A DNA stretch of 64,000 nucleotides, taken from Muribaculaceae bacterium (GTDB taxonomy: Bacteria; Bacteroidota; Bacteroidia; Bacteroidales; Muribaculaceae). The DNA is taken from the NCBI GenBank assembly GCA_017396945.1, contig JAFQKI010000004.1, forward strand, positions 29,331 through 93,330, in the 5' to 3' direction. Position 1 is the stretch's first letter; every line of letters begins with the position of its first letter. Under the pieces are notes generated by a model, which made no database searches, was not told the DNA's origin, and saw nothing but the letters and a program-made list of their open reading frames with translations. Shown here one piece after another: positions 27,979 to 38,704 of the stretch. A program made the translations under genes and the position numbers.

Positions 27979-30057
27979 TTAGTCTCCCATTGTACGCAAG
28001 AGTTCATCATTATCAGATGTGCGCTCCATGCGATCTTTGATAAATTCCATTGCTTCAATAGAATTGCGGTCAGACAAAAAGCGACGAAGTATCCACATGC
28101 GATTGAGAGTTTCGGTGCGCAACAACAAATCATCGCGACGAGTGCTTGACGCCATGATATCAACCGCCGGGAAGATGCGTTTGTTTGACAACTTGCGGTC
28201 AAGTTGCAATTCCATGTTACCGGTTCCCTTAAATTCCTCAAAGATAACCTCATCCATTTTAGAACTGGTCTCTGTTAACGCTGTGGCTATGATTGTGAGC
28301 GAGCCACCACCTTCTATATTGCGAGCCGCGCCAAAGAATCGTTTTGGTTTTTGCAATGCATTGGCGTCAACACCACCAGAAAGTATCTTTCCCGATGCGG
28401 GCGACACCGTGTTATAGGCACGAGCAAGACGAGTGATTGAGTCGAGCAGTATCACAACATCGTGACCACATTCAACCATGCGTTTAGCTTTCTCAAGCAC
28501 AATGCTTGCGATTTTCACATGACGTTCTGCCGGCTCATCAAAAGTCGAGGCAATAACTTCGGCGTTTACGCTACGGCTCATATCGGTCACCTCCTCAGGT
28601 CGCTCATCAATCAACAATATCATAATGTAGGTCTCAGGATGATTTTCGGCAATAGCATTCGCGATATCTTTAAGCAAAATGGTTTTACCGGTTTTGGGTG
28701 GTGCTACGATAAGACCACGTTGACCTTTTCCGATTGGTGAGAACATATCCACAACTCTGGTTGAAAGATTGCATGTGCGACCACTTGTGAGGTCAAATTT
28801 CTCATCAGGAAAAAGTGGCGTGAGGTGTTCAAAAGGCACACGATCACGTATAAATTCGGGCATACGACCATTTATGCGTTTTACCGCACTAAGTGGGAAG
28901 TATTTTTCACCTTCCTTTGGAGGACGTATCGAGCATTCAACGACATCACCGGTTTTCAGCCCATGCAACTTGATTTGAGATTGTGTCACATAAACATCAT
29001 CGGGCGAAGAAAGATAGTTATAGTCACTCGAACGTAGGAACCCATATCCATCAGGCATAACCTCAAGCACTCCTGTAGCCTCAATAAAGCCATCAAAGTT
29101 ATATTTTGGCTCTTCGGGCTGTTTGCGTTGTTGCTGTTGGTTGTTCTGATTATTTTGGTTATTTTGTTGTTGATTATTGCGATTTTTCTGTTTCTTTGAT
29201 TGCTTCCCTTGTTGGTTTTGATTGTTTTGTTGCTGTGGCTGTTGTGATTCCTGTCCGGGTTCACCAATCATAATTGGAGCTGTGGCGGCGGCACGAGCAG
29301 CAGCGGCGGCAGCTTCTTCTTTTTCACGCTGACTGCGAGGAACAAAACGACGACCTTCACCACGAGGGAAGAATGAGCCAAACGAAGAATCTTTTGGTTT
29401 AATGGCTTGTGGCTCGTTTACCTTATCTGCAGCCCCTTCAACATTAACAGCTTCTTCGACTTTGTTAGTTGACTTTTCGGCATTATCCTCTTTTTGTGCA
29501 GTCTCAACCGCCTCTTCTTTTACCTCAGCCGGAACGTCTTTGGGCAATGGAGGCAACATTGTAAAATCATCTTTTTCATTCTCTACCTCAGAAACCACAG
29601 TATCATTTGTAAGCTGATTTTCTTTTGAAGCCACAATTTCTGTCGCGGTTTCCGATATGCGGTTACGACGACGGCGTTCCTTTGGCGCAACTTCGGCTTC
29701 TTGAACTGTTTCTTGCGCAGAAGCGGCATCAACCTCCTCTTTATTTGCAACCTCCTCTTTTACTTCTTCTACAGGAGTAGGTTGTTCATCAGATTGTTTT
29801 TTCTTTTTACGCGTAGCTATAGTTTTTTCACCTTCGCTATTATTTTCTTCGGTTACTTCCTTTTCTTTTTTAGGCTTAGGACCGCGACGTTTCTTCTCAA
29901 CTACAGTTGTAGAAGCCATAACAATAGCTTGTTGGTCAAGAATACGATAAATTAAATCGTCTTTTTGAGTTGGGTCAATCTTTTTCAGCCCCATAGATTC
30001 CGCAATCGTTTTGAGCTCATTCTCGCTCATTGCGTTGAGATCGGAAATGTTATACAT
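27979..30057 (-). CDS. rho: Transcription termination factor Rho with long disordered N-terminal insertion
   Basis: Hexameric RNA-dependent helicase ending transcription. 692 residues versus about 420 in E. coli. Residues 1-48 are the Rho_N helical domain. About 49-320 is low complexity: an acidic Glu/Ala/Val-rich part, a short basic patch, then an Asn/Gln-rich tract near 266-317. The cold-shock-type RNA-binding domain is about 320-405 ([13 protein letters not shown]), and the ATPase has Walker A APPKTGKT near 452 and [12 protein letters not shown]. In Bacteroides thetaiotaomicron a comparable Rho insertion drives phase separation; applying that here is inference. First gene of its unit, with a leader of about 185 nt. 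Confidence 0.96.
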   Translation of the reverse strand: MYNISDLNAMSENELKTIAESMGLKKIDPTQKDDLIYRILDQQAIVMASTTVVEKKRRGPKPKKEKEVTEENNSEGEKTIATRKKKKQSDEQPTPVEEVKEEVANKEEVDAASAQETVQEAEVAPKERRRRNRISETATEIVASKENQLTNDTVVSEVENEKDDFTMLPPLPKDVPAEVKEEAVETAQKEDNAEKSTNKVEEAVNVEGAADKVNEPQAIKPKDSSFGSFFPRGEGRRFVPRSQREKEEAAAAAARAAATAPIMIGEPGQESQQPQQQNNQNQQGKQSKKQKNRNNQQQNNQNNQNNQQQQRKQPEEPKYNFDGFIEATGVLEVMPDGYGFLRSSDYNYLSSPDDVYVTQSQIKLHGLKTGDVVECSIRPPKEGEKYFPLSAVKRINGRMPEFIRDRVPFEHLTPLFPDEKFDLTSGRTCNLSTRVVDMFSPIGKGQRGLIVAPPKTGKTILLKDIANAIAENHPETYIMILLIDERPEEVTDMSRSVNAEVIASTFDEPAERHVKIASIVLEKAKRMVECGHDVVILLDSITRLARAYNTVSPASGKILSGGVDANALQKPKRFFGAARNIEGGGSLTIIATALTETSSKMDEVIFEEFKGTGNMELQLDRKLSNKRIFPAVDIMASSTRRDDLLLRTETLNRMWILRRFLSDRNSIEAMEFIKDRMERTSDNDELLRTMGD

Positions 30058-30248
30058 AAAAATATGTTCTGGAATTATACGTTATGTCTCAACTCCACAC
30101 GGTCCTAACAAATTCAGGCATCGAGAACAATCTCTCTACATTGGTGGATTGAAATAATTTTTGAATTGAATTTGAGCGTTGCCTTGTAACCACTTACACA
30201 CATTCCGCTTATTTAGGCAAGACGCATTTACATGAATGGAATGTAATG
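30058..30248 (-). promoter_or_regulatory. Long 5' leader of rho
   Basis: Non-coding stretch between the predicted rho promoter and the rho start; no gene seen. It contains an inverted repeat ACATTCC (30200-30206) / GGAATGT (30238-30244) that would fold at the very 5' end of the transcript. Rho genes of several bacteria are controlled by premature termination in their leader; whether this one is autoregulated is inference. The remaining part up to 30433 is the upstream region of maeB, with a TATCTTTG -7 box at 30362-30369. Confidence 0.5.
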
Positions 30249-30279
30249 CAAAGTTACAACCATTTATCGAATAAACAAA
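30249..30279 (-). promoter_or_regulatory. Promoter of the rho operon
   Basis: On the minus strand TTTG (plus CAAA 30276-30279), a 19-bp spacer and TAACTTTG (plus CAAAGTTA 30249-30256). It predicts transcription from about 30242, leaving a leader of about 185 nt before rho. Confidence 0.82.
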
Positions 30280-30433
30280 CTTTAGACAAAAAAAGTTATA
30301 TAACTATAAGTCAAAAAGGTTTTATTTTACCATTAATAATTACTCATTATAATTTTTTTACTATCTTTGCCATTCTAAAAAAATAAAGGGATAATATAGA
30401 ATAAGTACTTAAGGTTTAAACACTTTTTGTTTT

Positions 30434-32722
30434 ATGTCAAAATCAATCAAAGAACTTGCTCTTGACTATCATCGCGAGGGCAAACCGGGGAAAATTGAAG
30501 TAAACCCCACAAAACCATATTCATCTCAGAATGATCTTGCACTCGCCTACTCCCCCGGCGTAGCATTTCCATGTCTTGAAATCGAAGAGCGTCCACAAGA
30601 CGCTTACGAATATACCAGTAAAGGGAACCTCGTAGCTGTAATATCCAATGGTACGGCGGTACTTGGATTGGGCGATATCGGAGCTCTTGCCGGTAAACCT
30701 GTAATGGAGGGGAAAGCCCTATTGTTTAAAATTTTTGCGGGACTTGACTGCTTTGACATCGAAGTTGATGAGAAAGACCCCGAAAAATTCATTCAAGTAG
30801 TTAAAGCTATCGCACCAACTTTTGGTGGTATAAATCTTGAAGACATCAAAGCACCCGAATGTTTTGAAATCGAACGTCGTCTTAAAGAGGAGTTAAGCAT
30901 CCCCGTGATGCACGACGACCAACACGGCACCGCAATCATCTCGGCTGCCGGTTTGCTCAATGCTCTTGAACTTCAAGGCAAGAAAATCGAAGAAGCTCGC
31001 CTTGTTGTAAACGGAGCCGGCGCCGCAGCGGTTTCTTGCACTCGCTTGTATATTGCGTTAGGCATCAAGCCCGAAAATGTGGTAATGTGCGATAGTAAAG
31101 GCGTGCTAAACAAAAAGCGCACAAACCTCAACGCTCAAAAACTTGAGTTTGCAACCGACCGCGACATCGACACCCTTGAAGAAGCGATGAAAGGCGCCGA
31201 TGTATTCTTGGGACTATCGGTTAAAGATGTTGTAACACCTGAGATGGTACAATCAATGGCTCCCAACCCCATTGTGTTTGCGCTTGCCAATCCCGACCCT
31301 GAAATCGCCTACGACAAAGCGATCGCATCGCGTCCCGACCTCATTTTTGCCACCGGACGTTCTGACTATCCCAACCAAATCAACAACGTGCTCGGGTTTC
31401 CATACATCTTCCGTGGTGCGCTTGACTCTGGAGCGACAGCCATCAACGAAGATATGAAACTTGCCGCCGTACGCGCTATCGCGGCATTGGCCAAACAACC
31501 TGTTCCATCGGTTGTAAACGCGGCCTATAACATGACCAACCTACAATTTGGCAAAGATTATATTCTTCCAAAGCCTCTCGATCCTCGATTGCTCACAACC
31601 GTGGCTCCGGCTGTGGCTCGTGGCGCAATGGAATCGGGCGTGGCGACTCGTCCGATATCCGATTGGGATGCCTACAATGAAAAATTGCGACAATTGATGG
31701 GGCTTGACAACAAATTGATGCGTCGCTTTACCGATTTGGCCAAAGGCAATCCCAAGCGGGTTGTATTCTCTGAAGCTAACACCGACAATATGCTTCGTGC
31801 AGCTGTATCCACTGCAAAAGAAGGTGTATGTACTCCCATTTTGTTAGGTAACGAGGAAATGATCGAAAAGCGTGCGAAACGACTTGGCTTAAATATCGAA
31901 GGTATGGAAATCGTCAACCTACGCCACGACCGCGAGGCTGAACGCCGTAGCCGATACGCAACCCAATTTACCGCCAAACGTCAACGCGATGGTGTCACCT
32001 ATCCCGAAGCTCTTGAAAAGATGTTTGACCGCAACTACTTCGGCATGATGATGGTTGAGACCGGCGAAGCCGATGCTTTCATTGGAGGTTCATACTCAGG
32101 CAAAAACGCAATCGGAGAGATTGCCAAACAAGTTGTTGGGATACGTCCTTGCTACAATCATTTTGCCACAATGCACATCATGAATACCAAGCGAGGCACA
32201 TTCTTCCTTGCCGACACTGCGATAAACAATATAAAAAATGAAGAAACCTTGCTCGACATCGCGCAACTCACCAAGCATTCAGTTGAGTATTTTGCTCACG
32301 ACCCGGTTATCGCGATGATGTCTTACAGCAACTTCGGTTCCGACAACAATGCCGAATGTAACATGGTGCACAACGTTGTGGCAAAAATGCAACAACTACA
32401 CCCTGAGTTGCCCATTGATGGTGAAATGCAAGTTCATTACGCACTAAACAAAGAGCTACGCGACAAAACTTATCCGTTCAACCGTCTCAACGGCAAAGAT
32501 GTCAACACTCTCATCTTCCCCAACCTCACCGCCGCCAAAACCGCCTATCGCATGATGCTTGAAATGGGGGTTGGCGAGGTTATCGGTCCGATACAGATGG
32601 GATTGAACAAGCCTATCCACTTCATCGCCGTTGACTCTCCCGTGCGCGACATTGTCAACCTCACAACCATTGCGGTTGTTGATGCTGCCGTACTTGAAAA
32701 AGTCAGCACTTGTCAAGCATAA
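30434..32722 (+). CDS. maeB: NADP-dependent malic enzyme with phosphotransacetylase-like domain
   Basis: Oxidative decarboxylation of malate to pyruvate with NADP. 762 residues: malic enzyme domain about 1-420 ([42 protein letters not shown]), then a C-terminal phosphate acetyltransferase-like domain ([33 protein letters not shown]) which in MaeB serves regulation by acetyl-CoA rather than catalysis. It supplies NADPH and pyruvate. Single gene, with its own -7 box and a strong terminator. Confidence 0.96.
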   Translation: MSKSIKELALDYHREGKPGKIEVNPTKPYSSQNDLALAYSPGVAFPCLEIEERPQDAYEYTSKGNLVAVISNGTAVLGLGDIGALAGKPVMEGKALLFKIFAGLDCFDIEVDEKDPEKFIQVVKAIAPTFGGINLEDIKAPECFEIERRLKEELSIPVMHDDQHGTAIISAAGLLNALELQGKKIEEARLVVNGAGAAAVSCTRLYIALGIKPENVVMCDSKGVLNKKRTNLNAQKLEFATDRDIDTLEEAMKGADVFLGLSVKDVVTPEMVQSMAPNPIVFALANPDPEIAYDKAIASRPDLIFATGRSDYPNQINNVLGFPYIFRGALDSGATAINEDMKLAAVRAIAALAKQPVPSVVNAAYNMTNLQFGKDYILPKPLDPRLLTTVAPAVARGAMESGVATRPISDWDAYNEKLRQLMGLDNKLMRRFTDLAKGNPKRVVFSEANTDNMLRAAVSTAKEGVCTPILLGNEEMIEKRAKRLGLNIEGMEIVNLRHDREAERRSRYATQFTAKRQRDGVTYPEALEKMFDRNYFGMMMVETGEADAFIGGSYSGKNAIGEIAKQVVGIRPCYNHFATMHIMNTKRGTFFLADTAINNIKNEETLLDIAQLTKHSVEYFAHDPVIAMMSYSNFGSDNNAECNMVHNVVAKMQQLHPELPIDGEMQVHYALNKELRDKTYPFNRLNGKDVNTLIFPNLTAAKTAYRMMLEMGVGEVIGPIQMGLNKPIHFIAVDSPVRDIVNLTTIAVVDAAVLEKVSTCQA

Positions 32723-32744
32723 AATCAACAATCCTATATAATCG

Positions 32745-32786
32745 CAACGCCGTGTCGATTAACCCGACACGGCGTTGTTCTTTATT
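32745..32786 (+). terminator. Rho-independent terminator after maeB
   Basis: Perfect 13-bp stem CAACGCCGTGTCG / CGACACGGCGTTG with a 7-nt loop, followed by TTCTTTATT. Confidence 0.9.
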
Positions 32787-32800
32787 ATAAGCTGTTTCTG

Positions 32801-33679
32801 TTATTTGCCGTAAGAAAGCGTTGTCACATATCTTAATTGTCCGTTTGACGCATATATCGGGGCAAACTGCAATGATATATATTGATTGTTATAGCCAAAC
32901 CACGTTGCCACATATCCATTATTAACCGCTTGATAATTTATCGGACTGCCATATTGACGCACAAACGAGTTGTATAGCGAGTTGTAACGTGCGATGTCAT
33001 AATAGTTTGTCGTGTAGTAAAACTCTGAGCCCATCAATCCGCCTGAGCCATAATATAGAGCCGCGTCATTCCAGTAATACCCTTGTTCTCTGACATTTCT
33101 CAAGTAAACCACATTATTGCCATAGCTGTCGATAATGTAACCTGAGTTCATCAACTGATTTATCGATATGTTCAAAGCTGTTCCAAATGTAATTCCAAGT
33201 ATTCCGTTCACGACCGGACAGCCATGATGTGGGCGGAATGTCGGAGGAGGTGTCGGACGATGATACTCATGATGCGGCGGACGATTGGGGCGTGCCGGAG
33301 CAGGACGACCGGGCGCATGATGTCCACCTGGAGCCGGTTGACCACCTGGGTTATGATGACCTCCATTTGACGGACGTCCCGGAGCGTGGTTGCCACCTTG
33401 ATTATGGTTACCGCTTGAGGGGCGATCGGGACGATTATTACCCGATGGACGACTATTCTCTGTTGGGCGACCATTGTTTTGACCTCCTGCCGGGCGATTT
33501 CCCGCCGATGGTCTGTTACCTTGATTTCCTTGACCTCTGCCGGGAGCCGACGCCGATGATGAAGGACGATTTCCACCATTATTATTTCTGCGACCTTGAG
33601 CCTCTATTTGGGGAGCTGCGAGCAAGCCACATATTAGGGCTATTGCTACTGTTCTGATTATTCTTTTCATTGTTTTCAA
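32801..33679 (-). CDS. Secreted low-complexity Gly/Pro/Asn/His-rich protein
   Basis: A 292-residue exported protein, signal peptide about residues 1-27 (ALICGLLAAPQIEAQ). Residues about 28-155 are a low-complexity tract of Gly, Asn, Arg, Pro, Ser and His with repeats of the type GNRPxxG and PGGHHAPGRP. The C-terminal part, about 155-292, is a compact Tyr/Asn-rich domain with YIIDSYGNNVVYLRN and a YVTTLSYGK end. I do not recognise a family. An ATG 9 bp downstream is an equally good start. The His/Gly-rich tract might bind metal or wall polymers; this is speculation. No operon partner. Confidence 0.7.
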   Translation of the reverse strand: MKTMKRIIRTVAIALICGLLAAPQIEAQGRRNNNGGNRPSSSASAPGRGQGNQGNRPSAGNRPAGGQNNGRPTENSRPSGNNRPDRPSSGNHNQGGNHAPGRPSNGGHHNPGGQPAPGGHHAPGRPAPARPNRPPHHEYHRPTPPPTFRPHHGCPVVNGILGITFGTALNISINQLMNSGYIIDSYGNNVVYLRNVREQGYYWNDAALYYGSGGLMGSEFYYTTNYYDIARYNSLYNSFVRQYGSPINYQAVNNGYVATWFGYNNQYISLQFAPIYASNGQLRYVTTLSYGK

Positions 33680-33913
33680 GTATTAATGGTTTGCAATTTC
33701 TTATTTAGAACAAAATAAGTGCTAAAAGTTTAATTATGCGACAATTTTACAACTTTTTAGCCATTTTTATTCCCAAAATGGAAAATTTCACACCATTTTA
33801 CTATCTTTTTGACTACTTTATCTGACGTTTTCAACAGCATTTTAATAGACAATTTTAGGCGGTATGAATTGTTTTGCGTAACTTTGCGTGTAAATTAAAG
33901 AATATATATAACT

Positions 33914-35440
33914 ATGAATAGAGAAGTTAGAGTAAGATTTGCCCCATCTCCCACCGGGCCGCTACACATTGGTGGTGTTCGCACCGCCTTGTATAATTAT
34001 CTGTTTGCCCGTCAACATGGAGGCAAAATGATTTTGCGCATTGAGGATACCGATTCTCAACGTTTTGTCCCCGGAGCAGAGGATTATATCAACGAGTCTC
34101 TTGCTTGGCTGGGCATTGAAATTGACGAAGGCGTGCGCCAAGGTGGCGAATACGGACCTTACAAGCAAAGCGAGCGTCGCGACATCTACCGCCAACACGT
34201 CAAAACACTTCTCGACAATGGCAAAGCCTATATAGCGTTTGACACTCCCGAAGAACTTGAGGCAAAACGCGCCGAAGTCGCCAACTTCCAATATGACGCA
34301 TCTACCCGCATGTCGATGCGCAACTCCCTATCGATGCCCGCCGATGAAGTGCAACGCCTCATCGACGCCGGCGAGAAATATGTTGTGCGTTTCCTCATCG
34401 AGCCGGGACGCGATGTCGTTGTAAACGATCTCATTCGTGGCAAAGTCACAATCAACTCCAACGTGCTCGACGACAAAGTGCTATATAAAAGTGCCGACGA
34501 CCTGCCAACATACCATCTCGCCAACATTGTTGACGACCACATGATGAAAGTTTCCCATGTCATCCGTGGAGAAGAGTGGCTGCCATCGGCTCCGCTCCAC
34601 GTGTTGCTATATGAGGCATTCGGGTGGACCGAAACCATGCCCGAATTTGTTCACTTGCCATTGCTATTGAAGCCCGACGGCAAAGGCAAACTCAGCAAAC
34701 GCGACGGCGACCGTCTCGGCTTCCCTGTGTTCCCCCTCGAATGGCACGATCCCAAAAGCGGAGAAATATCTTCGGGCTATCGTGAAGCCGGCTATCTCCC
34801 TCAAGCCGTTGTCAACTTCCTTGCCCTACTTGGCTGGAACCCCGGCGACGACACCGAAATCATGTCAATGACCGACTTGATTGAGAAATTCTCTCTTGAC
34901 CATTGCTCTAAATCAGGCGCGAAATTTGACTTTGAAAAAGGGAAATGGTTCAACCACAAATATCTGCAAGAAGTTGACAACACTCAACTTGCCGAAATGT
35001 TCAAGCCCATTCTTGCCGAAAACGGCATCAATCCCGCCGACTTCAGCGATGAGCAGATTGCCCGCATCGTTGAAATGGTCAAAGGTCGCGTCAACTTCGT
35101 GAAAGACCTTTGGGAACAATCACGCTTCTTCTTCGTTCAACCCACCGAATATGACGAGAAGTCGGTAAAAAAACGCTGGAAAGAGGATACTCCGGCATTG
35201 ATGAGCGAACTCATCGAAGTGCTTAAAAATATCGAAGACTTCTCAAGTGCGTCGACCGAAGCGATTGTGCTTGGTTGGATCACCGACAAAGGCTACCACA
35301 TGGGTAATGTCATGAACGCTTTCCGCTTGACTGTTGTAGGAGAGTGCAAAGGACCTCACATGTTTGACATCACCGAGATGATTGGAAAAGAAGAGACAAT
35401 CACTCGCGTCCAACTCGGTATCGAGCGCATCATCAAATGA
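33914..35440 (+). CDS. gltX: Glutamyl-tRNA synthetase
   Basis: Charges tRNA-Glu. 508 residues, class I: the HIGH-type motif is in [18 protein letters not shown] and the KMSKS-type motif is [11 protein letters not shown]. The conserved RFAPSPTGP start fixes the initiation codon. A TAACTTTG -7 box lies at 33879-33886. Its stop overlaps the start of waaA by 4 bp (ATGA), so the genes are translationally coupled. Confidence 0.97.
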   Translation: MNREVRVRFAPSPTGPLHIGGVRTALYNYLFARQHGGKMILRIEDTDSQRFVPGAEDYINESLAWLGIEIDEGVRQGGEYGPYKQSERRDIYRQHVKTLLDNGKAYIAFDTPEELEAKRAEVANFQYDASTRMSMRNSLSMPADEVQRLIDAGEKYVVRFLIEPGRDVVVNDLIRGKVTINSNVLDDKVLYKSADDLPTYHLANIVDDHMMKVSHVIRGEEWLPSAPLHVLLYEAFGWTETMPEFVHLPLLLKPDGKGKLSKRDGDRLGFPVFPLEWHDPKSGEISSGYREAGYLPQAVVNFLALLGWNPGDDTEIMSMTDLIEKFSLDHCSKSGAKFDFEKGKWFNHKYLQEVDNTQLAEMFKPILAENGINPADFSDEQIARIVEMVKGRVNFVKDLWEQSRFFFVQPTEYDEKSVKKRWKEDTPALMSELIEVLKNIEDFSSASTEAIVLGWITDKGYHMGNVMNAFRLTVVGECKGPHMFDITEMIGKEETITRVQLGIERIIK

Positions 35441-36672
35441 ATTTCTTATATAATATAGGTATCAGGTTATACCATCTTGGGGCTAAAATCGCGGCAACAC
35501 GTAGCGAGAAGGTGCGCAAGATGATCGATGGGCAACAACGCGCCATCGACTACCTGCGTCGCGAGATTATCCCCGGCGCATCCTATATTTGGGTTCACGC
35601 CTCATCGCTCGGCGAGTTTGAGCAAGGACGCCCTCTCATCGAGAAGATACGCCGTGAGCGTCACGACTTAAAAATTCTGCTCACATTCTTTTCCCCTTCA
35701 GGCTATGAAGTGCGCAAAAACTATGGAGGTGTCGATGCCGTGTGCTACTTGCCGTTTGACACCCCGGCTCGTGTGCGTGAATTTCTCGACGTCGTGAATC
35801 CCGCCATGGCGATATTTGTGAAATATGAGTTTTGGGGCAACTACCTCCAACAGCTCAAAAAACGTGGCGTCCCCACCTATATTATATCATCGATATTCCG
35901 CCCCGATCAATCATTTTTCAAGTGGTGGGGAGGGATGTTTCGCGATCTTCTCGATTGTTTCACCCACATCTATGTGCAAGACATCGAGTCGCGACAGCTA
36001 TTGGCAAGTGTAAACGTCACCAACGTTACCATTGCCGGCGACACTCGCTTTGATCGTGTCACCGACATCATGGCTGGCAACCGCGACATTCCGCAAGCCG
36101 AGGCGTTTACCCGCAACGCTCCTCTCACTATCGTTGCCGGCAGTTCGTGGCAACCCGACGAAAAATTTCTGTTGCCCTATCTTAATATTTGCGATAAAAT
36201 CAAACTCATCATCGCACCCCACGAGGTCAATGAGGAGCACATCAAAGCGATTGAAAGCCAATGCAACCGCAAAGTGTGCCGACTCTCAGTGGCGACACCC
36301 GAAGAAGCCGCCACTGCCGATTGCATTATTGTAGATTGTTACGGAGTGTTGTCGAGTATTTATCGTTATGGCGACATCGCATATATTGGCGGTGGGTTTG
36401 GCGTGGGCATCCACAACATCAACGAAGCCGCCGTCTATGGCATGCCGGTGATATTCGGCCCGAAATTCGACAAATTCAAGGAAGCCAAAGACTTGATCGC
36501 GAGAGGTGGTGCATTCACGTTCAGCGACAGCGAGCAATTCACATCTTTGCTCGACTCGCTTGTCAATAACTCCGACCGCCTCCGCCAAAGCGGAGAGATC
36601 GCCGGCTCCTACATCAAAGAAAACCTCGGAGCCACTGACCTCATCTTCTCCGACATCTTCCCTACTTCTTAA
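35437..36672 (+). CDS. waaA: 3-deoxy-D-manno-octulosonic acid (Kdo) transferase
   Basis: Inner-membrane glycosyltransferase that adds Kdo to lipid IVA in lipopolysaccharide synthesis. 411 residues; motifs [40 protein letters not shown], and the C-terminal donor-binding [22 protein letters not shown] with PVIFGP. It starts 4 bp before the gltX stop (ATGA overlap). Its stop codon shares TTAA with the stop of the convergent DUF2442-HTH gene at 36669-36672. Confidence 0.95.
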   Translation: MNFLYNIGIRLYHLGAKIAATRSEKVRKMIDGQQRAIDYLRREIIPGASYIWVHASSLGEFEQGRPLIEKIRRERHDLKILLTFFSPSGYEVRKNYGGVDAVCYLPFDTPARVREFLDVVNPAMAIFVKYEFWGNYLQQLKKRGVPTYIISSIFRPDQSFFKWWGGMFRDLLDCFTHIYVQDIESRQLLASVNVTNVTIAGDTRFDRVTDIMAGNRDIPQAEAFTRNAPLTIVAGSSWQPDEKFLLPYLNICDKIKLIIAPHEVNEEHIKAIESQCNRKVCRLSVATPEEAATADCIIVDCYGVLSSIYRYGDIAYIGGGFGVGIHNINEAAVYGMPVIFGPKFDKFKEAKDLIARGGAFTFSDSEQFTSLLDSLVNNSDRLRQSGEIAGSYIKENLGATDLIFSDIFPTS

Positions 36673-37112
36673 GCCGATGCTGAGATCAGCCTCATCCCAA
36701 GTGAATGAAGTGCCGATTTAATTTCATTCATCCGCTTATCACTTGGAGTTTTAACGCCATAAATATATTGTGAGAGCAGACTCTTGTGTATCCCGATCAT
36801 TTTTGCCACTTCCGAGATATTCAATTGAGGGAACATTGCAAATAGCGTTGCAACCGGATTGTTACGTTCCGGCTCTGTGCAATCATAAAACGACGAGATA
36901 TGTATATCCTCATCAAGCTCTTTCCATCTCAACGCGACCCCATGCATCTCAATCGTAAAATTTTCACGCTCCTTTTCATTGGCATCCTTTAAACTTGGAA
37001 ACGCTTCCAATGGTCGGCTATATACATTGCCCAAATTTGAACGCATATATATACGTTCATCTTCAAACCACACATTTTGTATTTTTTCGGTTGCTTCCAT
37101 ATCTTTACGCAT
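36669..37112 (-). CDS. DUF2442 protein with C-terminal helix-turn-helix domain
   Basis: About 147 residues from the ATG at 37112 (MRKDMEATEKIQ), which overlaps the stop of the DUF4160 gene by 8 bp; an in-frame start at 37163 would overlap it by 59 bp. The N-terminal half looks like DUF2442 (IQNVWFEDERIYMRSNLGN and PLEAFPSLKDA). The C-terminal half is an XRE-type helix-turn-helix, LNISEVAKMIGIHKSLLSQYIYGVKTPSDKRM. It is the partner of DUF4160 in a two-gene unit of toxin-antitoxin-like layout, and is the obvious DNA-binding candidate for the operator at 37368-37393. Which partner, if any, is toxic is unknown. Confidence 0.8.
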   Translation of the reverse strand: MRKDMEATEKIQNVWFEDERIYMRSNLGNVYSRPLEAFPSLKDANEKERENFTIEMHGVALRWKELDEDIHISSFYDCTEPERNNPVATLFAMFPQLNISEVAKMIGIHKSLLSQYIYGVKTPSDKRMNEIKSALHSLGMRLISASA

Positions 37113-37341
37113 TGTGATACTTATTCCATGTTTCAATAATTTCCTCCTTATACATCTCGGCAAGCTTCAATGCTCGTTTTACATCTTGGGCTTTCAACCC
37201 ATGGTTGTAAATCAACGTTATTTCCGGTTCAATTGCAATTTTAGCGTTATCCTCTCCTTTTACCACATGAACATGAATTGGAGCATGCTCATCAGAGAAA
37301 AAGAAAAATCTGAGTCCGAATAATTCAAAAATCGTAGGCAT
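37105..37341 (-). CDS. DUF4160 domain protein
   Basis: A 78-residue protein matching DUF4160: MPTIFELFGLRFFFFSDEHAP start, the HxHV box (PIHVHVVKGEDNAKI), a Gly-Leu helix region (NHGLKAQDVKRALKLAEMYK) and a terminal ETWNKYH. DUF4160 genes are regularly next to DUF2442 genes, as here; a toxin-antitoxin role has been suggested from such layouts but is not established to my knowledge. First gene of the pair, with a promoter carrying a perfect palindrome immediately upstream. Confidence 0.85.
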   Translation of the reverse strand: MPTIFELFGLRFFFFSDEHAPIHVHVVKGEDNAKIAIEPEITLIYNHGLKAQDVKRALKLAEMYKEEIIETWNKYHNA

Positions 37342-37363
37342 ACTATACTTTTTCGTTTTATTG

Positions 37364-37395
37364 CAAATGTAGGTATAAAAAATTATACCTACAAA
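37364..37395 (-). promoter_or_regulatory. Promoter of the DUF4160/DUF2442-HTH pair
   Basis: On the minus strand TTTG (plus CAAA 37392-37395), a 20-bp spacer and TACATTTG (plus CAAATGTA 37364-37371), 22 bp before the DUF4160 start. Confidence 0.78.
37368..37393. promoter_or_regulatory. Operator-like palindrome between -33 and -7 boxes
   Basis: Perfect 11-bp inverted repeat TGTAGGTATAA-AAAA-TTATACCTACA. It fills the spacer and reaches into both promoter boxes, so a bound repressor would block RNA polymerase. The HTH half of the downstream DUF2442 protein is the natural candidate ligand. The palindrome is seen directly; the binding is inference. Confidence 0.75.
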
Positions 37396-37457
37396 TAATT
37401 AACAACTTATCCTCAATAAAGGTTCATTATTTCAGCGATTTAGTTGTGAGATTATCC

Positions 37458-38477
37458 CTACTTCTTAAGCAGAGCTACCGCAAAATCTATTATTGTGTCG
37501 TGACCTTGCAACGCCGCTTGCCGGTCCAAATCCACCTTGCACCCTTCGCTCGGTGACACTCCGGTTTCGGTTGTCGCGCCATTAGGGTCTAAAATCGGGC
37601 ATGCCGAGAAACGAATACTCCAGCCATTGGGCAACTCCGAGTTGAAAGGCATCCCGCCTCCGCCACCGGTCACATCCCCCACGATTTTGACATTGGGGAG
37701 CGTCTTCATTATCGCCACAAAATTGTTTGCCGCGCTGAATGTGCCACGGTTGGTCAACACCACTACAGGTTTCAGCCACGCTATGCGTCCCGGTTCAGCC
37801 TGGTCATAATAAAACGGCTCCGGCTCTGAGAAATCCCCATGTCCCGGTCCGGTTTTGTGTGATATATACCCGGCACGTTGACGTTCTGAGATAAACCGCG
37901 CTACTAGCGTTTCCACATTGGTCAGATTTCCTCCGCTATTGTCGCGCACGTCGATAATCAACCCCTGACAAGTGGCGAAATATGCCAACACCGCGTCGAG
38001 ATTGCCCTCGCCTATATTATTGGAGAAACTGCCATATTGCATATATCCTATATTCTCAGGCAGAATGCCATAATTGATGCCACCCGACGTCAAGTAGTTA
38101 AAATTAAAATAATGCTCTTGCCACAATCGTTCGTCATAATTTTGCGGATAGTCGCTCCACCATTTACGATAATATGAGGTTTGTGATGCCGACGATAGGT
38201 TTACATGTCCGTCCTCCAACTCAGCAAGCATCTCGGCACACACTTCAAACAATTGCGCGCTCGTCATCTCGTCATCGATGCGAACGCTATAACGAGCGTA
38301 AACGCTGTCCCAATCCACACCTTTCTCCTCAAAGAAGCAATAATGCGCGTCGAGCACCGTCCATAGCGCGTCAAAATTCCCTCGCGGGTCATTCTCCCAC
38401 TCCTCGACCTCATGACACGCCGACAACACCATCGTCATCGCCACCCACAGGCAAAGCCCTCTCACCAACCTATTCAT
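37458..38477 (-). CDS. S41 family peptidase, lipoprotein
   Basis: A 339-residue lipoprotein: lipobox MVLSAC with Cys21. It belongs to the C-terminal-processing (tricorn-like) peptidases: an N-terminal helical part with ELEDGHVNL, then QGLIIDVRDNSGGN and the nucleophile motif NRGTFSAAN. No PDZ domain is obvious. It probably sits at the envelope. It is last in a unit with two small DUF3791-like genes, 5 bp from the first. Substrate unknown. The same-strand partner genes suggest co-expression rather than a known pathway. Confidence 0.85.
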   Translation of the reverse strand: MNRLVRGLCLWVAMTMVLSACHEVEEWENDPRGNFDALWTVLDAHYCFFEEKGVDWDSVYARYSVRIDDEMTSAQLFEVCAEMLAELEDGHVNLSSASQTSYYRKWWSDYPQNYDERLWQEHYFNFNYLTSGGINYGILPENIGYMQYGSFSNNIGEGNLDAVLAYFATCQGLIIDVRDNSGGNLTNVETLVARFISERQRAGYISHKTGPGHGDFSEPEPFYYDQAEPGRIAWLKPVVVLTNRGTFSAANNFVAIMKTLPNVKIVGDVTGGGGGMPFNSELPNGWSIRFSACPILDPNGATTETGVSPSEGCKVDLDRQAALQGHDTIIDFAVALLKK

Positions 38478-38482
38478 AACAT

Positions 38483-38701
38483 TTAATTGCAGTCTCCCCG
38501 CATTGCCGACAATTCAGCCATTATATTCTCTACAATATATAAATCGCTCATTAACTGAAGTCCCAACTTAGGGTCTGATAACTGTTGGCACAACCTTGTC
38601 GAATAATACAAATCCATTGCACGCTCTACATCTATTTGCAACCTTTCCGCAAGCAACATAATCACATGACTTTGCTTGCGCCACAAGACAGCGTCTCTCA
38701 T
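38483..38701 (-). CDS. Small DUF3791-like protein (72 residues)
   Basis: A small cytoplasmic protein, MRDAVLWRKQSHVIMLLAERL then RAMDLYYSTRLCQQLSDPK and LQLMSDLYIVENI. It resembles short Bacteroidales proteins annotated DUF3791. These genes often occur in tandem and next to DUF3990-type genes, in a toxin-antitoxin-like setting; no DUF3990 gene is present here. It lies 3 bp after the next DUF3791-like gene and 5 bp before the S41 lipoprotein gene. Confidence 0.65.
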   Translation of the reverse strand: MRDAVLWRKQSHVIMLLAERLQIDVERAMDLYYSTRLCQQLSDPKLGLQLMSDLYIVENIMAELSAMRGDCN

Positions 38702-38704
38702 GCC

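Noticed and set aside
33241-33480. CRISPR-like array in the low-complexity gene
   Set aside because: The periodicity is codon-level repetition of Gly/Pro/Asn/Arg within one open frame, without constant repeats and unique spacers.
33229-33657. 142-residue Asp-rich reading frame opposite the low-complexity protein
   Set aside because: It is the complement of a Gly/Pro/His-rich tract; repeated GGN codons read as Asp/Pro/Tyr on the other strand. No start context or family.
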